From assembly GCF_002003265.1 (NCBI RefSeq), contig NZ_CP019687.1, forward strand, positions 1,302,001 to 1,366,000: DNA of 64,000 nucleotides, written 5' to 3'. The DNA comes from Paenibacillus larvae subsp. larvae (GTDB lineage Bacteria; Bacillota; Bacilli; Paenibacillales; NBRC-103111). The position numbers and the translations under genes were made by a program. Shown one piece after another: positions 8,956 through 21,632 of the stretch. The notes under the pieces were generated by a model that was given only the letters and a program-made list of their open reading frames with translations, made no database searches and was not told the DNA's origin. Every line of letters begins with the position of its first letter. Positions within the stretch are counted from its first letter, which is position 1.

Positions 8956-9525
8956 TTATCCTTTTATATAAGGACATTTATATAATAAGTTATATAGGTT
9001 ATCTGCATGAAAAATTTCGCATATATAAAATATACATTTTAAATTTTGTAAGATCTGATATTTTACTGTAGGAAAAATGCTGGATTTTAATGAAAATCCG
9101 TCAAATAGTGCAAGTATATTTCCGGAAGGTTGATAACCTTGATACAGAATATTTCTCCTTGTTTCTATTTGCTGAACTAATTTATCTATAGGAATATTTC
9201 CTGTTTCCAATTTTTCAATCATCTTTTCTTGTAACAGGGATACATCCGCAAAAGCTAAACTTTCAGAAAGTACCTTCCCTTTATAATGGATGGAGGACAA
9301 CCTGTAAAGAAAAGTGCCATTTGTATTAAAAAAATTTCTTGCTTCTTTCGGAATCCATGTTCGGTCAATCCACTTTTGCCCGGCTACCTTTAGTTGAATC
9401 GTATCTTCCAACATCTTTTCCAGTACCAATACAGTTGGTTCACTTTTAGAAAACAGCAGCTCCTCCATGCTTTTAGACGTTCCGGTATCAGCACGCTCTT
9501 TTTTTCTGGTTTCCAAAACTGACAT
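8956..9525 (-). CDS. Chorismate-lyase-like protein (DUF98 family)
   Basis: A 189-residue soluble protein. The arrangement matches the chorismate pyruvate-lyase-like DUF98 family as I remember it: SEPTVLVLEKMLEDTIQLKV near residue 30, a central ESLAFADVSLL, then NIPIDKLVQQIETRRN at about 110, and a C-terminal YQILQNLKCIFYICEIFH, which corresponds to the conserved YxIxxxxxPIMxIxExFP strand. Such enzymes cut chorismate to 4-hydroxybenzoate and pyruvate. It is the last gene of the dhb operon, 28 bases after mbtH, so it shares the chorismate substrate with DhbC. Start ATG 9525 is set by AGAGGTG. The function is an inference; a UTRA-like ligand-binding fold is the alternative. Confidence 0.55.
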   Translation of the reverse strand: MSVLETRKKERADTGTSKSMEELLFSKSEPTVLVLEKMLEDTIQLKVAGQKWIDRTWIPKEARNFFNTNGTFLYRLSSIHYKGKVLSESLAFADVSLLQEKMIEKLETGNIPIDKLVQQIETRRNILYQGYQPSGNILALFDGFSLKSSIFPTVKYQILQNLKCIFYICEIFHADNLYNLLYKCPYIKG

Positions 9526-9553
9526 GATGAACACCTCTTTTATCTGATGACAG

Positions 9554-9754
9554 CTACTTCGTTATAAGCTGATTTGGCTCCATATTATTCCAATGCAATT
9601 CAATATAATCCAGGCAGGCCTGACGACTATCTTGTTCATGGACTATACTCCATCCGGCCGGTACTTCTATAAAAGCGGGCCAGAGAGAATACTGGCCTTC
9701 CCCATTCATTAACACCTTATATGTGCTGTCTGCGTTCTCAAAAGGATTCATCAT
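9554..9754 (-). CDS. mbtH: MbtH-like NRPS partner protein
   Basis: A 66-residue MbtH-family protein that binds and activates adenylation domains of nonribosomal peptide synthetases. It shows the family pattern: [28 protein letters not shown] and the closing W-x-N-M-E-P, with the two central tryptophans in place. The ATG at 9754 overlaps the dhbF stop (TGATG), implying translational coupling; ATG 9751 and GTG 9757 are possible alternatives. Its natural partner is DhbF. If the dhbF frameshift is real, ribosomes would end elsewhere and this coupling would be weakened. Confidence 0.9.
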   Translation of the reverse strand: MMNPFENADSTYKVLMNGEGQYSLWPAFIEVPAGWSIVHEQDSRQACLDYIELHWNNMEPNQLITK

Positions 9755-12700
9755 CACTCCATTTCCCCTTTCTTTATTCCTTGCAATTTGCTAGCCAGAA
9801 CCTGTCCAATTTCAGTCAGGGGTCCGGGCTGGCACAAATCTTTGTGCCGGCAATCAATATCATATTGTTCCATATTCCCGTCTATATAAGTTAGCCATGA
9901 ATCTGGAGAAATTGGATCAAACCAATCCGGTATTATGGTAGACCTAAAAAATAAAAGATTCCCGTGAAATAATTTTGGAGCATAAGCACTTAAAAGACGG
10001 ACTGAATTCACATAGGTTTCTTTAAGATTCAGAATGGTCTCCTCGTCAAGACTGGCCAGTGCACTGCCATCCCGGCGAAGTATATCAATCGCATTAGAAA
10101 TATCCAGCGGTCCCCCCCCATACTATCCGGATTATATCCTCCTAATGCAAGCAATGCGATAAGTGCTTCTTGCTCATCTGGCGCTTCTTTAATAGGTAAA
10201 AAATGATTTGGATATGCATCCAGCATAACAAGAAGGGCTATCTCTTCACCTTGATTTTGCAGCTGAGTCGCCATTGCGTGGGCAACGTTTCCCCCAAGAG
10301 ACCAACCTAATAGGTTGTAAGGACCGTGGGGCTGAACGGTGCGAATGTGGCGGATATAATCCGCAGCCATCTCGTCTAAAGTCTCAGGAAATTCTTCCCG
10401 TCTTGCAATACCGCGTGCCTGCAATCCATAAATTGGATAATCTGTTCCCAAAGATTTCATCAGCCCCCCATAGCACCAGCTGAGTCCGCCAGCCGGGTGT
10501 ACACAAAACAGCGGAAGCCCCTCTCCGCCCGTTCTAAGAGGCAGCAGCACGTTCAGTGCACTTTGGCTTGATCCCATCTCCAGCCTTTCAGCAAGGCCGG
10601 CAACCGTAGGTGCTTCAAACAGATTGCCAATGCTTAGTTCCACTCCAAGTGCTTCACGAATACGGCGCATCAATTGAACGGCAAGAATGGAATGCCCCCC
10701 GAGATCAAAGAAACCGTCGTCGATGCCGATGCGGGACACAAGGAGGATTTCTGCAAACAAATCACACAGAATCTCCTCTTGCGGGGTTCTCGGTCCCCTA
10801 TTTGAACCAGCCAGAATATATTCTGGTGCCGGTAATGCCTTTCGATCCAGCTTGCCATTTGGGGTTAACGGCAATCTTTCTATCAGGACAAAAGCATACG
10901 GAATCATGTAATCCGGTACACTTTGTCCAACATATTGCCGCAGCTCAGCCGGCTCTATACTAACTCTCGGAGTTGGTACAATATAAGCAACCAGCCGTTT
11001 ATCACCAGGCTGATCTTCACGAACAACAACAGCTGTCTGCTCAACGTGAGGATGCCGGACAATTACAGCTTCAATCTCACCGAGTTCAATGCGGAATCCC
11101 CGGATTTTAATCTGATGGTCTGTACGTCCCATATAGTCTAGCGAACCGTCTGTACGCCAACGCGCCAAATCTCCTGTACGATACATTCTGGTTCCAGGTT
11201 TTCCATACGGATCGGCAACAAAACGTTCAGCTGTTAATCCCGGACGACCTAAATAACCACGTGCTAATCCGCCTCCAGCTACATACAATTCTCCAGTTAC
11301 ACCTGGCGGGACCGGCTGTAAATACTCATCCAGCACATAGAGATTAAGATCCGGTATTCCCCAGCCAATTAAACTATTCGCCTTAAGAGATGTAATTTCC
11401 CGATTCAGCTCCAAGTAACTGACATGTACAGTTGTTTCTGTAATGCCATACATATTGATTAACCGTGGAGCATTTTCCGGATGACGGCGATACCAATCCT
11501 CTAAACGGCTCAATTCAAGTGCTTCCCCACCGAAAATGACAAAACGCAAAGAAAGCTTCTGCCCAAGTTCAAAGTGATCCCGGTCTGCTTGCATAAGTTG
11601 ATAAAATGCAGATGGTGTCTGGTTCAGCACAGTTACCTTCTCATGTACAAGCAGTTTCAGGAAATCTTCAGGAGACCGGCTGATCGCATGCGGTACCACA
11701 ACAAGACGCCCGCCATGCAAGAGCGGACCCCAAATCTCCCAGACTGAGAAATCGAAGGCATAAGAATGAAACAGGGTCCAAACATCTTTCGAATGAAATT
11801 GAAACCAGTGATCTGTTGCACCAAAAAGCCGAACAACATTTTGATGAGGTATCCATACACCTTTTGGTCTGCCGGTTGAACCGGAAGTGTAAATCACATA
11901 CGCTGCATGTAAAGGCTGCAAAGGCTCCATTCGATCCGCATCAGTCGGATTCATCTCAGAATAGCTGCTTAATTCTTCAAGTGTTTCAGGAGCATTAGTT
12001 ACAAGTTGCAGCGTCCGGGTACTATCGCTTAATTTAGCTGCTATTTGTGTATTCGTAATCATGCAGACAGGCCGGGCATCGCTAAACATAAAAGAGATAC
12101 GGTCAGATGGATAATCAGGATCTATAGGCAAATAGGCTGCTCCTGCTTTTAAAACGGCCAATACACTGACAACCGTCTCTAGTGATCTTGGCAATGCCAA
12201 AGCTACTAATTGGTCTGGTCCGACCCCTTTGGCAATCAACAGATGTGCCAATTTATTGGCTTTCTTGTTGAGCTCTTCGTAGCTTAGAGATACACCCTCA
12301 AATACTGCTGCTGTAGCATGCGGATTTTGTCTTACCCGGTTTTCGAACAATACCGGCAAAGTTGCCTCGGGTATTGGTTGAAAAGTTTGATTCCATGCCG
12401 GAAGCATGGCTTGGCGTTCTTCTGATGTCAAGAGATCCAGGCGTCCAATAGGTTGATCGGGGTTTTCTGCTGCAGCCTCCAGTAATTGAATGAAACGTAC
12501 GGCCATTTTTTGAACCGTATCCCGCTTAAATAAATCGGTACTGTATTCAATGAATCCGGATAGACCACTAGGCGTCCCGTCCGCTTTGTTATGTTCACGA
12601 AGTTCCAGAGTAAGATCAAATTTCGCAGCACCCACACTTCTTATCTCTAAACTGGTTTTCATACCAGGCAAATTCAATGCAGCTTCCGGTGTATTCTGGA

Positions 12701-15700
12701 GTGCTAACATAATTTGAAACAGCGGGTGTCTATTTCGGGATCTAACCGGATTTAATACCTCAACCAAGCGTTCAAACGGCACATCCTGATGTTCATAGGC
12801 GGCCAAATTAACTTCACGTACTCTGCTTAATAATTCCCTGAAATCAGGGTCTCCAGATGTATTTGTACGTAATACAAGTGTGTTAATAAACAAACCTACA
12901 ATTTCCCCAAGCGATTCGTCATTACGTCCCGCAATAGGGCTGCCTACAGGAATATCAGTTCCAGCTCCTAAACGGGTAAGTAATGCCGCAAGCCCCGACT
13001 GTAAAACCATAAACAAGCTGACACCGTTTTGACGGGCAAGTTCCAATAGACGTCTATGCAAGTTTGGCTCGACAATAAAATCAATCGTTTCACCACGATA
13101 GCTCGCTTCAATGGGACGTGAATAATCAGCAGGAATCTCCAACTGATCAGGCAGATCCTTTAACGCCTGTTTCCAAAAGTCAAGCTGCCGGGAAACAAGG
13201 CTATCAGGATTCATCTCATCCCCCAACAGATCTTGCTGCCAAAGTGCATAATCAGCATATTGTACGGGTAGTGGTGACCACTGTACATTCGTGCCTTGAG
13301 AACGGGCTGTATAAGCAATAGCAATGTCTCGCATCAGCGGCTTTAAAGACCATCCATCTCCCACGATATGATGCAGCAATACAAGCAGTATAAATTCATT
13401 TGGTTTTATTTTAAAAAGCTGAACCCGGATTGCCGGTTCCACTGCAAGATCAAAATTATACCGGACTGCTTCGGTAAGAGCCTTGGAAATTTCCGATTCA
13501 GTTATAGGAGTAACCATTAATTTAGGACGGGCTTGAATAGGTTCAAGAATCTGCTGATATGACGTGCCAAGTACATCCGGAAAAATAGTTCTCAGTGTCT
13601 CATGCCTAGCCACTACATCACAAAAAGCATCCTGTAAGGCCTTTTGGTTTAATTCTCCAAATAAACGAATTACAACCGGAATATTATAAGTTGGGCTGGG
13701 TCCTTCTAAACAGTGAAGGAACCATAAACGGCGTTGTGCAAAAGAAAGCGGAACCTTTGACGGGCGGGTGGCCTTCCGGATAGGCGGGCGCAAACTGTGT
13801 GCACGATCCAGCTGCTTTACAAGTCCGGCAACGGTAGGATTCTCAAAAAGTTTGCCGATCCCTAAGCTAACTCCAAGTGTGTCACGAATGCGGCCCATTA
13901 AACGTGAAGCAAGAAGAGAATGACCTCCTAATTCAAAGAAACTGTCATCTATTCCAATGCGTGAAAGACCGAGAACTTCAGCAAAGAGTTCACACAGGAT
14001 TTCTTCTCTTGAAGTTCTCGGTGCCCGATCTGTAACAACCCTATTGAAATCGGGCGCCGGTAAAGCCTTACGGTCTATCTTTCCATTCGGTGTTGTCGGC
14101 AGCTCAGTGGCTGTCATAATGAACGAAGGTACCATATAATATGTTAAACTTTCCGATGCATACCGCCGCAGTTCAGCTAAATCCAGATCCCCCTTTGGGC
14201 CAGGTACGACATAGGCTGCCAAACACTTGTCTCCATGGCGATCTTTATGAACTGCTACTGCCACTTGCTCAACATCTGGATGTTGATTAAATACGCTCTC
14301 AATTTCCCCCAATTCAATGCGAAAACCGCGAATCTTGGTTTGATAATCCGTACGTCCTATATAATCTAACGAACCGTCCGCACGCCAACGGACAAGATCG
14401 CCAGTACGATACATGCGTGTGCCTGGTGCTCCATAAGGATTTGCAACAAAACGTTCAGCTGTCAAACCGGGTTGTCTAAAGTATCCGGTTGCTAACCCGA
14501 TACCGGCTATATACAGTTCTCCAACAATACCTGGAGGAACAGGCTGTAAGTCCGAATCCAACACATAAACCTGCGTATTTGAGATCGGCTTGCCAATTGG
14601 AGGTGTCCCTGTTTGATCCCGGTTAATGTTCGCAATAGTTGACCAAATTGTCGTTTCAGTCGGACCAAACAGATTTGTAATTTGACAACCCAAGCTTTGC
14701 AGCCGGGACAAAAGATTAAGCGGAAGAGCTTCTCCGCCGACCAGAACTCTGAATCCTCGAAGCCTTTCCGGATGACTGGCCACAAGCGAATGCCAGAGAG
14801 TCGGTGTTGCTTGCATAATGGTAATATGATCTTTTCGAATCATGCCTGTTAAAACAGACGGATCCTGGATGGTTTCCTTCCCGGCAATGATCACACTGGC
14901 ACCGCAGATAAGCGGAAGATAAACTTCCAAGGCTGAAATATCAAATGCAAACGTAGTAACAGCCAGCAGACCATCCTGTTCATTAAGTAATAATTGATCG
15001 CGCATCGCCAATAAAAAATGGCTTAAACTTTTCATTGAAACAACAACGCCCTTAGGTTTGCCTGTGGACCCAGAAGTATAGATCGTATAGGCAGGGTTTA
15101 CAAGCGAAGATTGGCTATAATCCAAATTAGTAATAGGGCAGCTTTTCAATGAATTCATTGTTTTGGGGTCGTCCAATACAATCCTCGGTATAATACAGCC
15201 GTCAGGAAACTCGGCTGAAACTGATGAACTTGTAATCACATAAGCGGGCTGAGCATCAGACAGTATATAAGTAATTCGGTCTGACGGATAATCCGGATCC
15301 ATAGGTATATATGCTGCTCCGGTCTTCAGAACGGCCAGCATTGCCACAACCATCTCCACGGATCGTGGAAATGCCAACCCAACAAAATGGCTGTACCCCA
15401 CTCCTCTGGCAATTAATAAATGGGCAAGCCGATTCGCCTGCTCATTCAATTCTTTATAGCTGAGCCAAACATTTTCACAACCCACCGCAGCAGAATCAGG
15501 ATTGCGGGCAGCTTGGACTTGAATTAATTCCGGAAGGCTTACCATCGTCTTTTCCTCAGCCGTCCGATTCCATTCAACTAATACCTTACGGCGTTCCTCC
15601 TGGAGCAGGAAATCCGTTTTTCCAATGGGCAGATTAGGCTCAGCAAGCGCTATATTTTCCAGAAAACCTATAAATCGTTTTTTATGAATAAGCAATTCTT

Positions 15701-16916
15701 CTTCGTTATAAACCGCTGGATTCGCGTCCAGATCAATCCTTAATCCGTTGCCATCATATCTGTGGTAAACCTGAATGGAAAGGTCATCAACCGGTCCTGT
15801 CGAAAGATTATGCGTAATACCGCGATATCCGGCAAAACTGAGATCATAATCAAATGGCATCACATTAATGACCGGACCGAACAACCTTTGATTTTCTCCA
15901 ATCAGTTTAAGCTCACGGCGTAATTCCTCATGCCGGTATTTCTGGTGATGGCGCATTTCATAAATCTCCTTGGAAACTTGACGCACAAGTTCTTCAAGAG
16001 TAATACCGGTACTTATGGACAAACGGAGCGGCAGTAAATTCATTACCATAGCGGGAGTATGAATGGACGCTGAACCTAATCGTCCCATCATGGGAAGTCC
16101 GAGGATGATATCCTGTTCCCCTATTAACTTGTGAAGATAGATGCCGGCTGCCGCAATGATTATATCAGGCCAATTTGCCCGAAGTCTTCCTGCTGTTTCT
16201 TTAAGACGTTCTGTATTTGAAGCAGATAAGTACGCTGTATGACGTAAGAATTCATCAGACGTTCGATGTACCCGACCGGACAGACTTATAACCTCCGGTT
16301 GATCAGAGAATCGCCCTAACCAAAAATCCCGGTCCCTTTGAAATTGCCCGGATGCACGATAGTCCGCTTCTTCTTTCATAATCAGTTCGAGAGAACCAAA
16401 GGCTCTCTCATCATAAGAACGATTATGGACAAGTGCAGAATAAATTTTTGCTACCCGTTGCGCCAAAAGGGAAAGACCATAGCCGTCTATTGCGATGTGA
16501 TGGATGCGCTGATACCAGAAAAAACAATCTGGAGCTACCCGAAAAAGCGCCTCGGTGAAAAGTTTGTCAGTTTTAAGATTAACCGGCTTTGATAAATCGT
16601 CCTTCATCCACGATCTTGCTGTTTCTTCCGGACTTTTTTCTGAACTTACATCAATAAAATGAAAATAAAATTCACGGGAAGAATCAATCATTTGCCATAA
16701 TTCATCCTCATTTTCTTCAAAGTGAACGTGTAATGCTTCAGCTTCCGCTACAACCTTTCGGACAGCTAATTCAAACATGTTCGGATCCACTGGTCCCTGA
16801 ATCTCGATATATTCACCCGTATTAAAAATGGGATTGTCCGGATCCAGTTGTTGTGCAAACCAAATGCCTGATTGTGCACCTGACAACGAATGACGAACCA
16901 CTTGACCTTTAGGCAT
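9754..16916 (-). CDS. dhbF: Bacillibactin-type NRPS DhbF (frameshifted near the 3' end)
   Basis: A dimodular synthetase that joins dihydroxybenzoate, glycine and threonine and cyclises three units. Domain order: C1 (HHIAIDG near 166), A1 ([11 protein letters not shown]), carrier ([10 protein letters not shown]), C2 ([10 protein letters not shown]), A2 ([11 protein letters not shown]), carrier ([10 protein letters not shown]), thioesterase (GWSLGG). Pocket residues visible in A1 ([29 protein letters not shown]) fit glycine; those in A2 ([29 protein letters not shown]) fit threonine. The start ATG 16916 follows AAAGGGG. At 10112-10119 a run of eight G (coding strand) shifts the frame; adding one or removing two restores [10 protein letters not shown] and the remaining thioesterase to the stop at 9754, giving about 2,387 residues, close to B. 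subtilis DhbF. Confidence 0.93.
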
Positions 16917-16921
16917 TAGTA

Positions 16922-17848
16922 TTACCCCTTTATCACGTAATCTGTTTGTGACATTGTGCTTTGTGCCTGTGAGGACAACAGACTCCACCAGTCGGATATC
17001 GTAGGACGTTCAGCCAACCGGGCAAAGGTAATATCTGCGCCAATAAGACGCCATTTTTCCACTAAGCTCATGATTCTAACTGAATCGAGACCTCTATGAA
17101 TAAGATCTTCATAGTCCGAGATACCTTCTAGTGATTCATATAGAAGTTCGGCAACCTGTTTACGCACAAGTTCCAGTGTCAGGCTGCAATCCTTTTTTAC
17201 CGAAGCTTGCGAACTTTTTTGCTCTTTGAAAAGAAGGTGTGTTGTCGTAGTAACCGCACACCGTTCAGAGGCATACTTCATAGCCATCTTATGATGATCC
17301 AATGAAAAATCGGTAACTGCATCAGCAACGAAAAATGGTTCTATTCCCTCCATGAATGCATCGCATGCTGTTAAAAGGCACCCGATATGAGCATAAACTC
17401 CACAAATGATAAGCTGATCGCGGCCATGTTCATGTAAGATGTCCAAAAGGTTCGTCTTTTTGAAGGCACTGTATCTCCACTTTGTAAGAAAGATATCATT
17501 CTCATCAGGGCTGAGTTCTTCGACAATTCTTTTCTTATACGGACCGTCAGGAATTCCCGGCCCCCAGAAATCCTGCAATAGACCCCGTTGTTGAAGTGTC
17601 TGGCCCCCAGGCTGTGCTGTATAAATTACAGGGATGCCAAACTGCTTGCATTGATTCCTTAAAAATTGGATGTTTTCAATGAGTTCCACCTTCGGTGACT
17701 CCCCTGTACGATATGCATCCAGGAAATACTCCTGCATATCATGAATGAGAAGAACCGAACGTTTTGGGTCAGCTTTCCACGTTACCTTATTATTTGGTAA
17801 ATCCGATATAGAAGGCATTGAATATGCCGAAATGGCGGGAATAGCCAT
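16922..17848 (-). CDS. dhbB: Isochorismatase with aryl carrier domain
   Basis: A 308-residue bifunctional protein. The N-terminal isochorismatase (residues about 1-205) hydrolyses isochorismate to 2,3-dihydro-2,3-dihydroxybenzoate; [10 protein letters not shown] holds the catalytic Asp, KWRYSAF the Lys, and [10 protein letters not shown] the nucleophile region. The C-terminal aryl carrier domain (about 220-290) has the phosphopantetheine serine in RGLDSVRIM and accepts the acyl group from DhbE. Start ATG 17848 (MAIPAISAY) is chosen from GGAAGTGA just upstream rather than the longer open frame. The stop is five bases from the dhbF start, so the two are coupled. Confidence 0.95.
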   Translation of the reverse strand: MAIPAISAYSMPSISDLPNNKVTWKADPKRSVLLIHDMQEYFLDAYRTGESPKVELIENIQFLRNQCKQFGIPVIYTAQPGGQTLQQRGLLQDFWGPGIPDGPYKKRIVEELSPDENDIFLTKWRYSAFKKTNLLDILHEHGRDQLIICGVYAHIGCLLTACDAFMEGIEPFFVADAVTDFSLDHHKMAMKYASERCAVTTTTHLLFKEQKSSQASVKKDCSLTLELVRKQVAELLYESLEGISDYEDLIHRGLDSVRIMSLVEKWRLIGADITFARLAERPTISDWWSLLSSQAQSTMSQTDYVIKG

Positions 17849-17881
17849 CTTATCACTTCCTTGCGTCAAATAAATTTAGTT

Positions 17882-19507
17882 TTATTTATGCAATTGATTC
17901 GTAGCCATCAGTTTTGCAGCAATCACCTTGCGCAATTCTTTTTTGCTTACTTTTCCTACACCGGTCTTTGGAAAAGAAGCAATGAACTCAATCCGGTCCG
18001 GAATCTTGTATGCAGCCAACCCGCGCTCTTTCAGAAAGGTTTTAAGCTCTCCCTCACCTGGAGCGTGACCGCGCGGTATAACAAAAGCACATGATCGTTC
18101 CCCAAGATACTCGTCGGGCATAGACACGATTGCCACATCATGCACGGCAGTGTGAGCCAAAAGATGATTTTCAACTTCTTCAGCCGCGACTTTTTCACCA
18201 CCACGATTGATTTGATCTTTGGATCGCCCTTCTACAATCAGGTAGCCCAGTTCGTTCACTTTGACAAGATCGCCTGTACGATAGAAGCCGTCGGAAGTAA
18301 ATGACTTAACGTTATGTTCTTCAGCTTTGTAATAACCTCGTATCGTATAAGGTCCGCGGGTTAATAAATGTCCGATTTGTCCGGGTTCGACATCGCGGTC
18401 CTCCTCATCAACTATACGGATTTCGTCATATTCAGACATTGGTCTTCCCTGAGTATGGATAATAATATTTTCAGGATCGTCCAATCGGGTATAGTTAACT
18501 AATCCTTCGGCCATTCCAAAAACTTGCTGCAAAGTGCAGCCAAAAGTCGGACGTACACGGCGAGCCGTTTCCCTACTGAATTTTGCTCCGCCGACCTGTA
18601 AAACTTGCAGACTTGATAAATCATCACTACGTGATGATGCGGCCTCCAACCATATTAAAGCAAGGGGTGGTACAAGTGCCGTAATCGTGACACGTTCCTT
18701 TTCAATTAGGGGAAACGCCTCATCGGGACTGGCACCCGAGGCCAGGACAACTCTGCCTCCTGCATACAATGTACCTAGTACACCGGGTGAACTAAGCGGG
18801 TAGTTATGCGCAACCGGAAGAACCGCAAGATATATACTTTCCTGATTAAGTTTACAGATTTCAGCACTTACTCGAAGACTATAGATGTAGTCGTCATGAG
18901 TTCTTGGAATTAATTTCGGCAAACCGGTCGTTCCGCCGGACAATTGAAGAAAAGCAACATCACTGGCTTTTACTTCCGGCTGATAAGCAGGATCCATATG
19001 GAGTTCACTAAGTCCCATAAATTCTTCTGGTTCGCCTGCCACAATTACAGACTGCAGGGACGGAACCCTTTCTTGAACCTGCCTGGCCAGCTTGCGGAAG
19101 TCAAACCCTACATGTTTGTCCGTTATAATGTAAGCTTTCGCTTCAGAAAACTCGCAAAAATAAGCAATCTCGCTGCTGCGGTGTGAAGGCAGAGCAAAGA
19201 TAGGAAGGGCTCCTATCCGGAACAAGGCAAAACAGATTTCGAAAAATTCTATAATATTCGGCAGTTGAACTACTACCCGGTCCATTTGTTTTATTCCCAG
19301 TTTGTGAAAACCGGCAGTTAAACGGTCCGCCCTTGTATCAAGTTCACCATAACTCAATTGTTTTTTTCCGCAGGTAACGGCAATGCGTTCACGATGTCTT
19401 GCAGCCCGTTCCCGCAACATTCCTCCGAATGTCTCTCCTCTCCAACAACCCTCCTTCCGGTATAATTTTGCAAATTCTTCAGGCCAAGTAGGGCATTCAG
19501 GTAACAT
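17882..19507 (-). CDS. dhbE: 2,3-dihydroxybenzoate-AMP ligase
   Basis: A 541-residue stand-alone adenylating enzyme that activates 2,3-dihydroxybenzoate and loads it on DhbB. Motifs: [20 protein letters not shown] (A3), aryl-acid pocket region [26 protein letters not shown] (A5), YRTGDLV (A7) and the A10 lysine in [11 protein letters not shown]. The start at 19507 ([12 protein letters not shown]) is selected because GGAGG lies nine bases upstream and because it matches the B. subtilis enzyme N-terminus; the frame opens 12 codons earlier, inside dhbC. It is cotranscribed with dhbC and dhbB. Confidence 0.95.
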   Translation of the reverse strand: MLPECPTWPEEFAKLYRKEGCWRGETFGGMLRERAARHRERIAVTCGKKQLSYGELDTRADRLTAGFHKLGIKQMDRVVVQLPNIIEFFEICFALFRIGALPIFALPSHRSSEIAYFCEFSEAKAYIITDKHVGFDFRKLARQVQERVPSLQSVIVAGEPEEFMGLSELHMDPAYQPEVKASDVAFLQLSGGTTGLPKLIPRTHDDYIYSLRVSAEICKLNQESIYLAVLPVAHNYPLSSPGVLGTLYAGGRVVLASGASPDEAFPLIEKERVTITALVPPLALIWLEAASSRSDDLSSLQVLQVGGAKFSRETARRVRPTFGCTLQQVFGMAEGLVNYTRLDDPENIIIHTQGRPMSEYDEIRIVDEEDRDVEPGQIGHLLTRGPYTIRGYYKAEEHNVKSFTSDGFYRTGDLVKVNELGYLIVEGRSKDQINRGGEKVAAEEVENHLLAHTAVHDVAIVSMPDEYLGERSCAFVIPRGHAPGEGELKTFLKERGLAAYKIPDRIEFIASFPKTGVGKVSKKELRKVIAAKLMATNQLHK

Positions 19508-19526
19508 CCATGCATCCCTCCAAACT

Positions 19527-20753
19527 TTATTCCAGCTGCTCATTGTTCAACCCCATAGCAAGAAGCATCGTACGAAACTTAGCTGATGTCTCCGCAAGCT
19601 CATCTTCAGCTCTTGATTCGGAAACGACTCCGGCTCCGGCAAACAGGCGAAGTGAACGTTCCAGAACTTCTGCACAACGGATTGAAACTACCCACTCACC
19701 GTCTCCGTTGGAATCACACCAGCCAATCATTCCAGTGAAAAAACCACGATCGAATGGTTCAATTTCTCTGATAGCTGCCCGTGCCGCTTCAGTTGGCGAC
19801 CCACAAACAGCAGGAGTCGGATGAAGTGAGGCTGCCAGTTCAAATACCGAAGTTGCGGGGTCAGCAAGTTCTCCCTTGATTTCGGTGGACAGATGCCACA
19901 TAGTCTCAGTGTGAATTAAGGACGGTTCTGCCGGAACATCCAATATGCGGCAATAAGGTCTGAGTGCAGCGGCAACGGCTTCGACAACCACAGCATGCTC
20001 ATGCCTATCCTTTGCGGAAGAGAGCAATTCTTGTGCCCTTCTCTTATCCTCGTTAGCATCCTTGCTCCGGGGCCTGGATCCGGCTAATGGATTGGATACC
20101 ACCTGCAACCCGCTTCGGGAAACAAGCAGTTCAGGACTTGCTCCAATTAATGTCCGATGTGATTGCGTCTTGGAAATGAAACTTATATCCCCTTTATCTA
20201 ATTCATACTCAGGCAAATCTACAGCAAAGGTGTAGCCTTGACTATTCTGCCGGGCCAGGTTGCGAAGTAACCGGGGGATATCAATGGTTTTCGATGAACT
20301 TAGTTTCAAGGACCTGGATAAAACGATTTTGCTAAGATCGCCACCCTTTATACGCGCCACTCCTTTTTCCACACCTCGTACATACTCCGCAGGTTCGGGA
20401 ACAGCCTTTATTTCATATGTAGACATTACTGAATGTTGCAATTCATTAATAGAATCAAATTGTAACGGTACCGCCCAGCGAATCTCTTCAGGCACTACAA
20501 GTTGTACAGGATTTGTTTGATCGAACGGTACCGCTCCGACAACAACCGGATTTCTATGGCCTGCTTGTTCAGCGTTACCCAATACAGCCGTAACAAGCTC
20601 TGATAGATTTTCTAGCCTAGTATGCGATACGGTGGCATAAGTCCCTTTTGCAAGTAAAGTTTGATAAGGTGAAGCCAGAAAGAATGAAGAACCGGCCTTG
20701 TATTCATTTAATAACTTTATTGCCGATTCTTCTAAAGAAACTGTATGATCCAT
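19527..20753 (-). CDS. dhbC: Isochorismate synthase
   Basis: A 408-residue chorismate-utilising enzyme converting chorismate to isochorismate, the entry step of dihydroxybenzoate synthesis. The C-terminal catalytic domain shows [42 protein letters not shown] and the Mg-binding [13 protein letters not shown]. Two ATGs are possible: 20762 lies only two bases from AGGAGG, so 20753 (spacing 11) is preferred. It follows dhbA by 27 bases. The menaquinone enzyme MenF is a paralogue, but the operon position settles the siderophore role. Confidence 0.94.
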   Translation of the reverse strand: MDHTVSLEESAIKLLNEYKAGSSFFLASPYQTLLAKGTYATVSHTRLENLSELVTAVLGNAEQAGHRNPVVVGAVPFDQTNPVQLVVPEEIRWAVPLQFDSINELQHSVMSTYEIKAVPEPAEYVRGVEKGVARIKGGDLSKIVLSRSLKLSSSKTIDIPRLLRNLARQNSQGYTFAVDLPEYELDKGDISFISKTQSHRTLIGASPELLVSRSGLQVVSNPLAGSRPRSKDANEDKRRAQELLSSAKDRHEHAVVVEAVAAALRPYCRILDVPAEPSLIHTETMWHLSTEIKGELADPATSVFELAASLHPTPAVCGSPTEAARAAIREIEPFDRGFFTGMIGWCDSNGDGEWVVSIRCAEVLERSLRLFAGAGVVSESRAEDELAETSAKFRTMLLAMGLNNEQLE

Positions 20754-20780
20754 CGTTTTCATAACCTCCTGATAAATGGA

Positions 20781-21566
20781 TTAGACTCCTAGAGTAGCCC
20801 CGCCATCAACACACAAGTTATGCATGGTAATATGACGGGCTTGGTCTGAAGCCAAAAAAAGCACCGCAGCTGCAATATCCGAGGGTAGTGCCAACTTTTT
20901 GAGCGGAATTCCTACCCGGTACGTGCTCTGCGACCCGGCAATCATTTTTTCCGCCCCATTCCCATCGCCCCAAAGCAACCGCTGCATCTCTGTCTCTGTC
21001 GAACCAGGAGAAACCAAATTGCAACGAATGCCGTACTCGGCTAATTCCAGACCGAGACACTTCGTAAACATGGTGGCAGCTGCTTTGGAGGATGCATAGG
21101 CGGCCATATGCATTCTTGGCACAGATGCAGCATTCGAGCCTACGGTTATGATTGAACCCGTCCGGCGGGACATCATGCGCCGGCTTACAGAACGGGATAC
21201 GTAAAAAACACCATTGGAATTAACTGAAAAAACTTCGTCCCAATCTGCGTCGCTTAAAGAATCAATCGGGCCTACATGAAGAACTCCGGCAATATTAACC
21301 AGAATTTCAATGGGACCCATTTCATTTTCAATCTGATTTACAGTTGAATCCACAGCTCTACTATCACTTACATCTATTGGAAATGCTTTTACACGTCCCC
21401 CTTGGGTTGTTAAATCGTTCACAAGTTCATTAAGCAAACCAACCTTCTTATCTACAGCTGCAACTTGTACACCTGACTCAACCAGTTCACGCGCCACTGT
21501 TTCTCCGATACCTTGGGCAGCTCCAGTTACCAGAGCTATCTTACCTTGAAACCCTTTAAGGCCCAT
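20781..21566 (-). CDS. dhbA: 2,3-dihydro-2,3-dihydroxybenzoate dehydrogenase
   Basis: A 261-residue short-chain dehydrogenase that oxidises the DhbB product to 2,3-dihydroxybenzoate with NAD. It has the cofactor loop TGAAQGIGE (residues 15-23), NIAGVLHVG, the catalytic serine in ITVGSNA, and YASSK (catalytic Tyr/Lys at about 157-161). AAAGGA is eight bases before the ATG. It is the first gene of the operon, directly behind the Fur-controlled promoter, matching the B. subtilis order dhbA-C-E-B-F. Confidence 0.94.
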   Translation of the reverse strand: MGLKGFQGKIALVTGAAQGIGETVARELVESGVQVAAVDKKVGLLNELVNDLTTQGGRVKAFPIDVSDSRAVDSTVNQIENEMGPIEILVNIAGVLHVGPIDSLSDADWDEVFSVNSNGVFYVSRSVSRRMMSRRTGSIITVGSNAASVPRMHMAAYASSKAAATMFTKCLGLELAEYGIRCNLVSPGSTETEMQRLLWGDGNGAEKMIAGSQSTYRVGIPLKKLALPSDIAAAVLFLASDQARHITMHNLCVDGGATLGV

Positions 21567-21632
21567 TTCATCAGTCCTTTCCCCTTGACTAAAATACTAA
21601 CAATTATTGTATTAAGAGTGATTATCTCTCTC

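Noticed and set aside
9754-10011. Separate 85-residue gene between dhbF and mbtH
   Set aside because: Its sequence ([23 protein letters not shown]) is the normal C-terminal end of the DhbF thioesterase, out of frame because of the G8 run.
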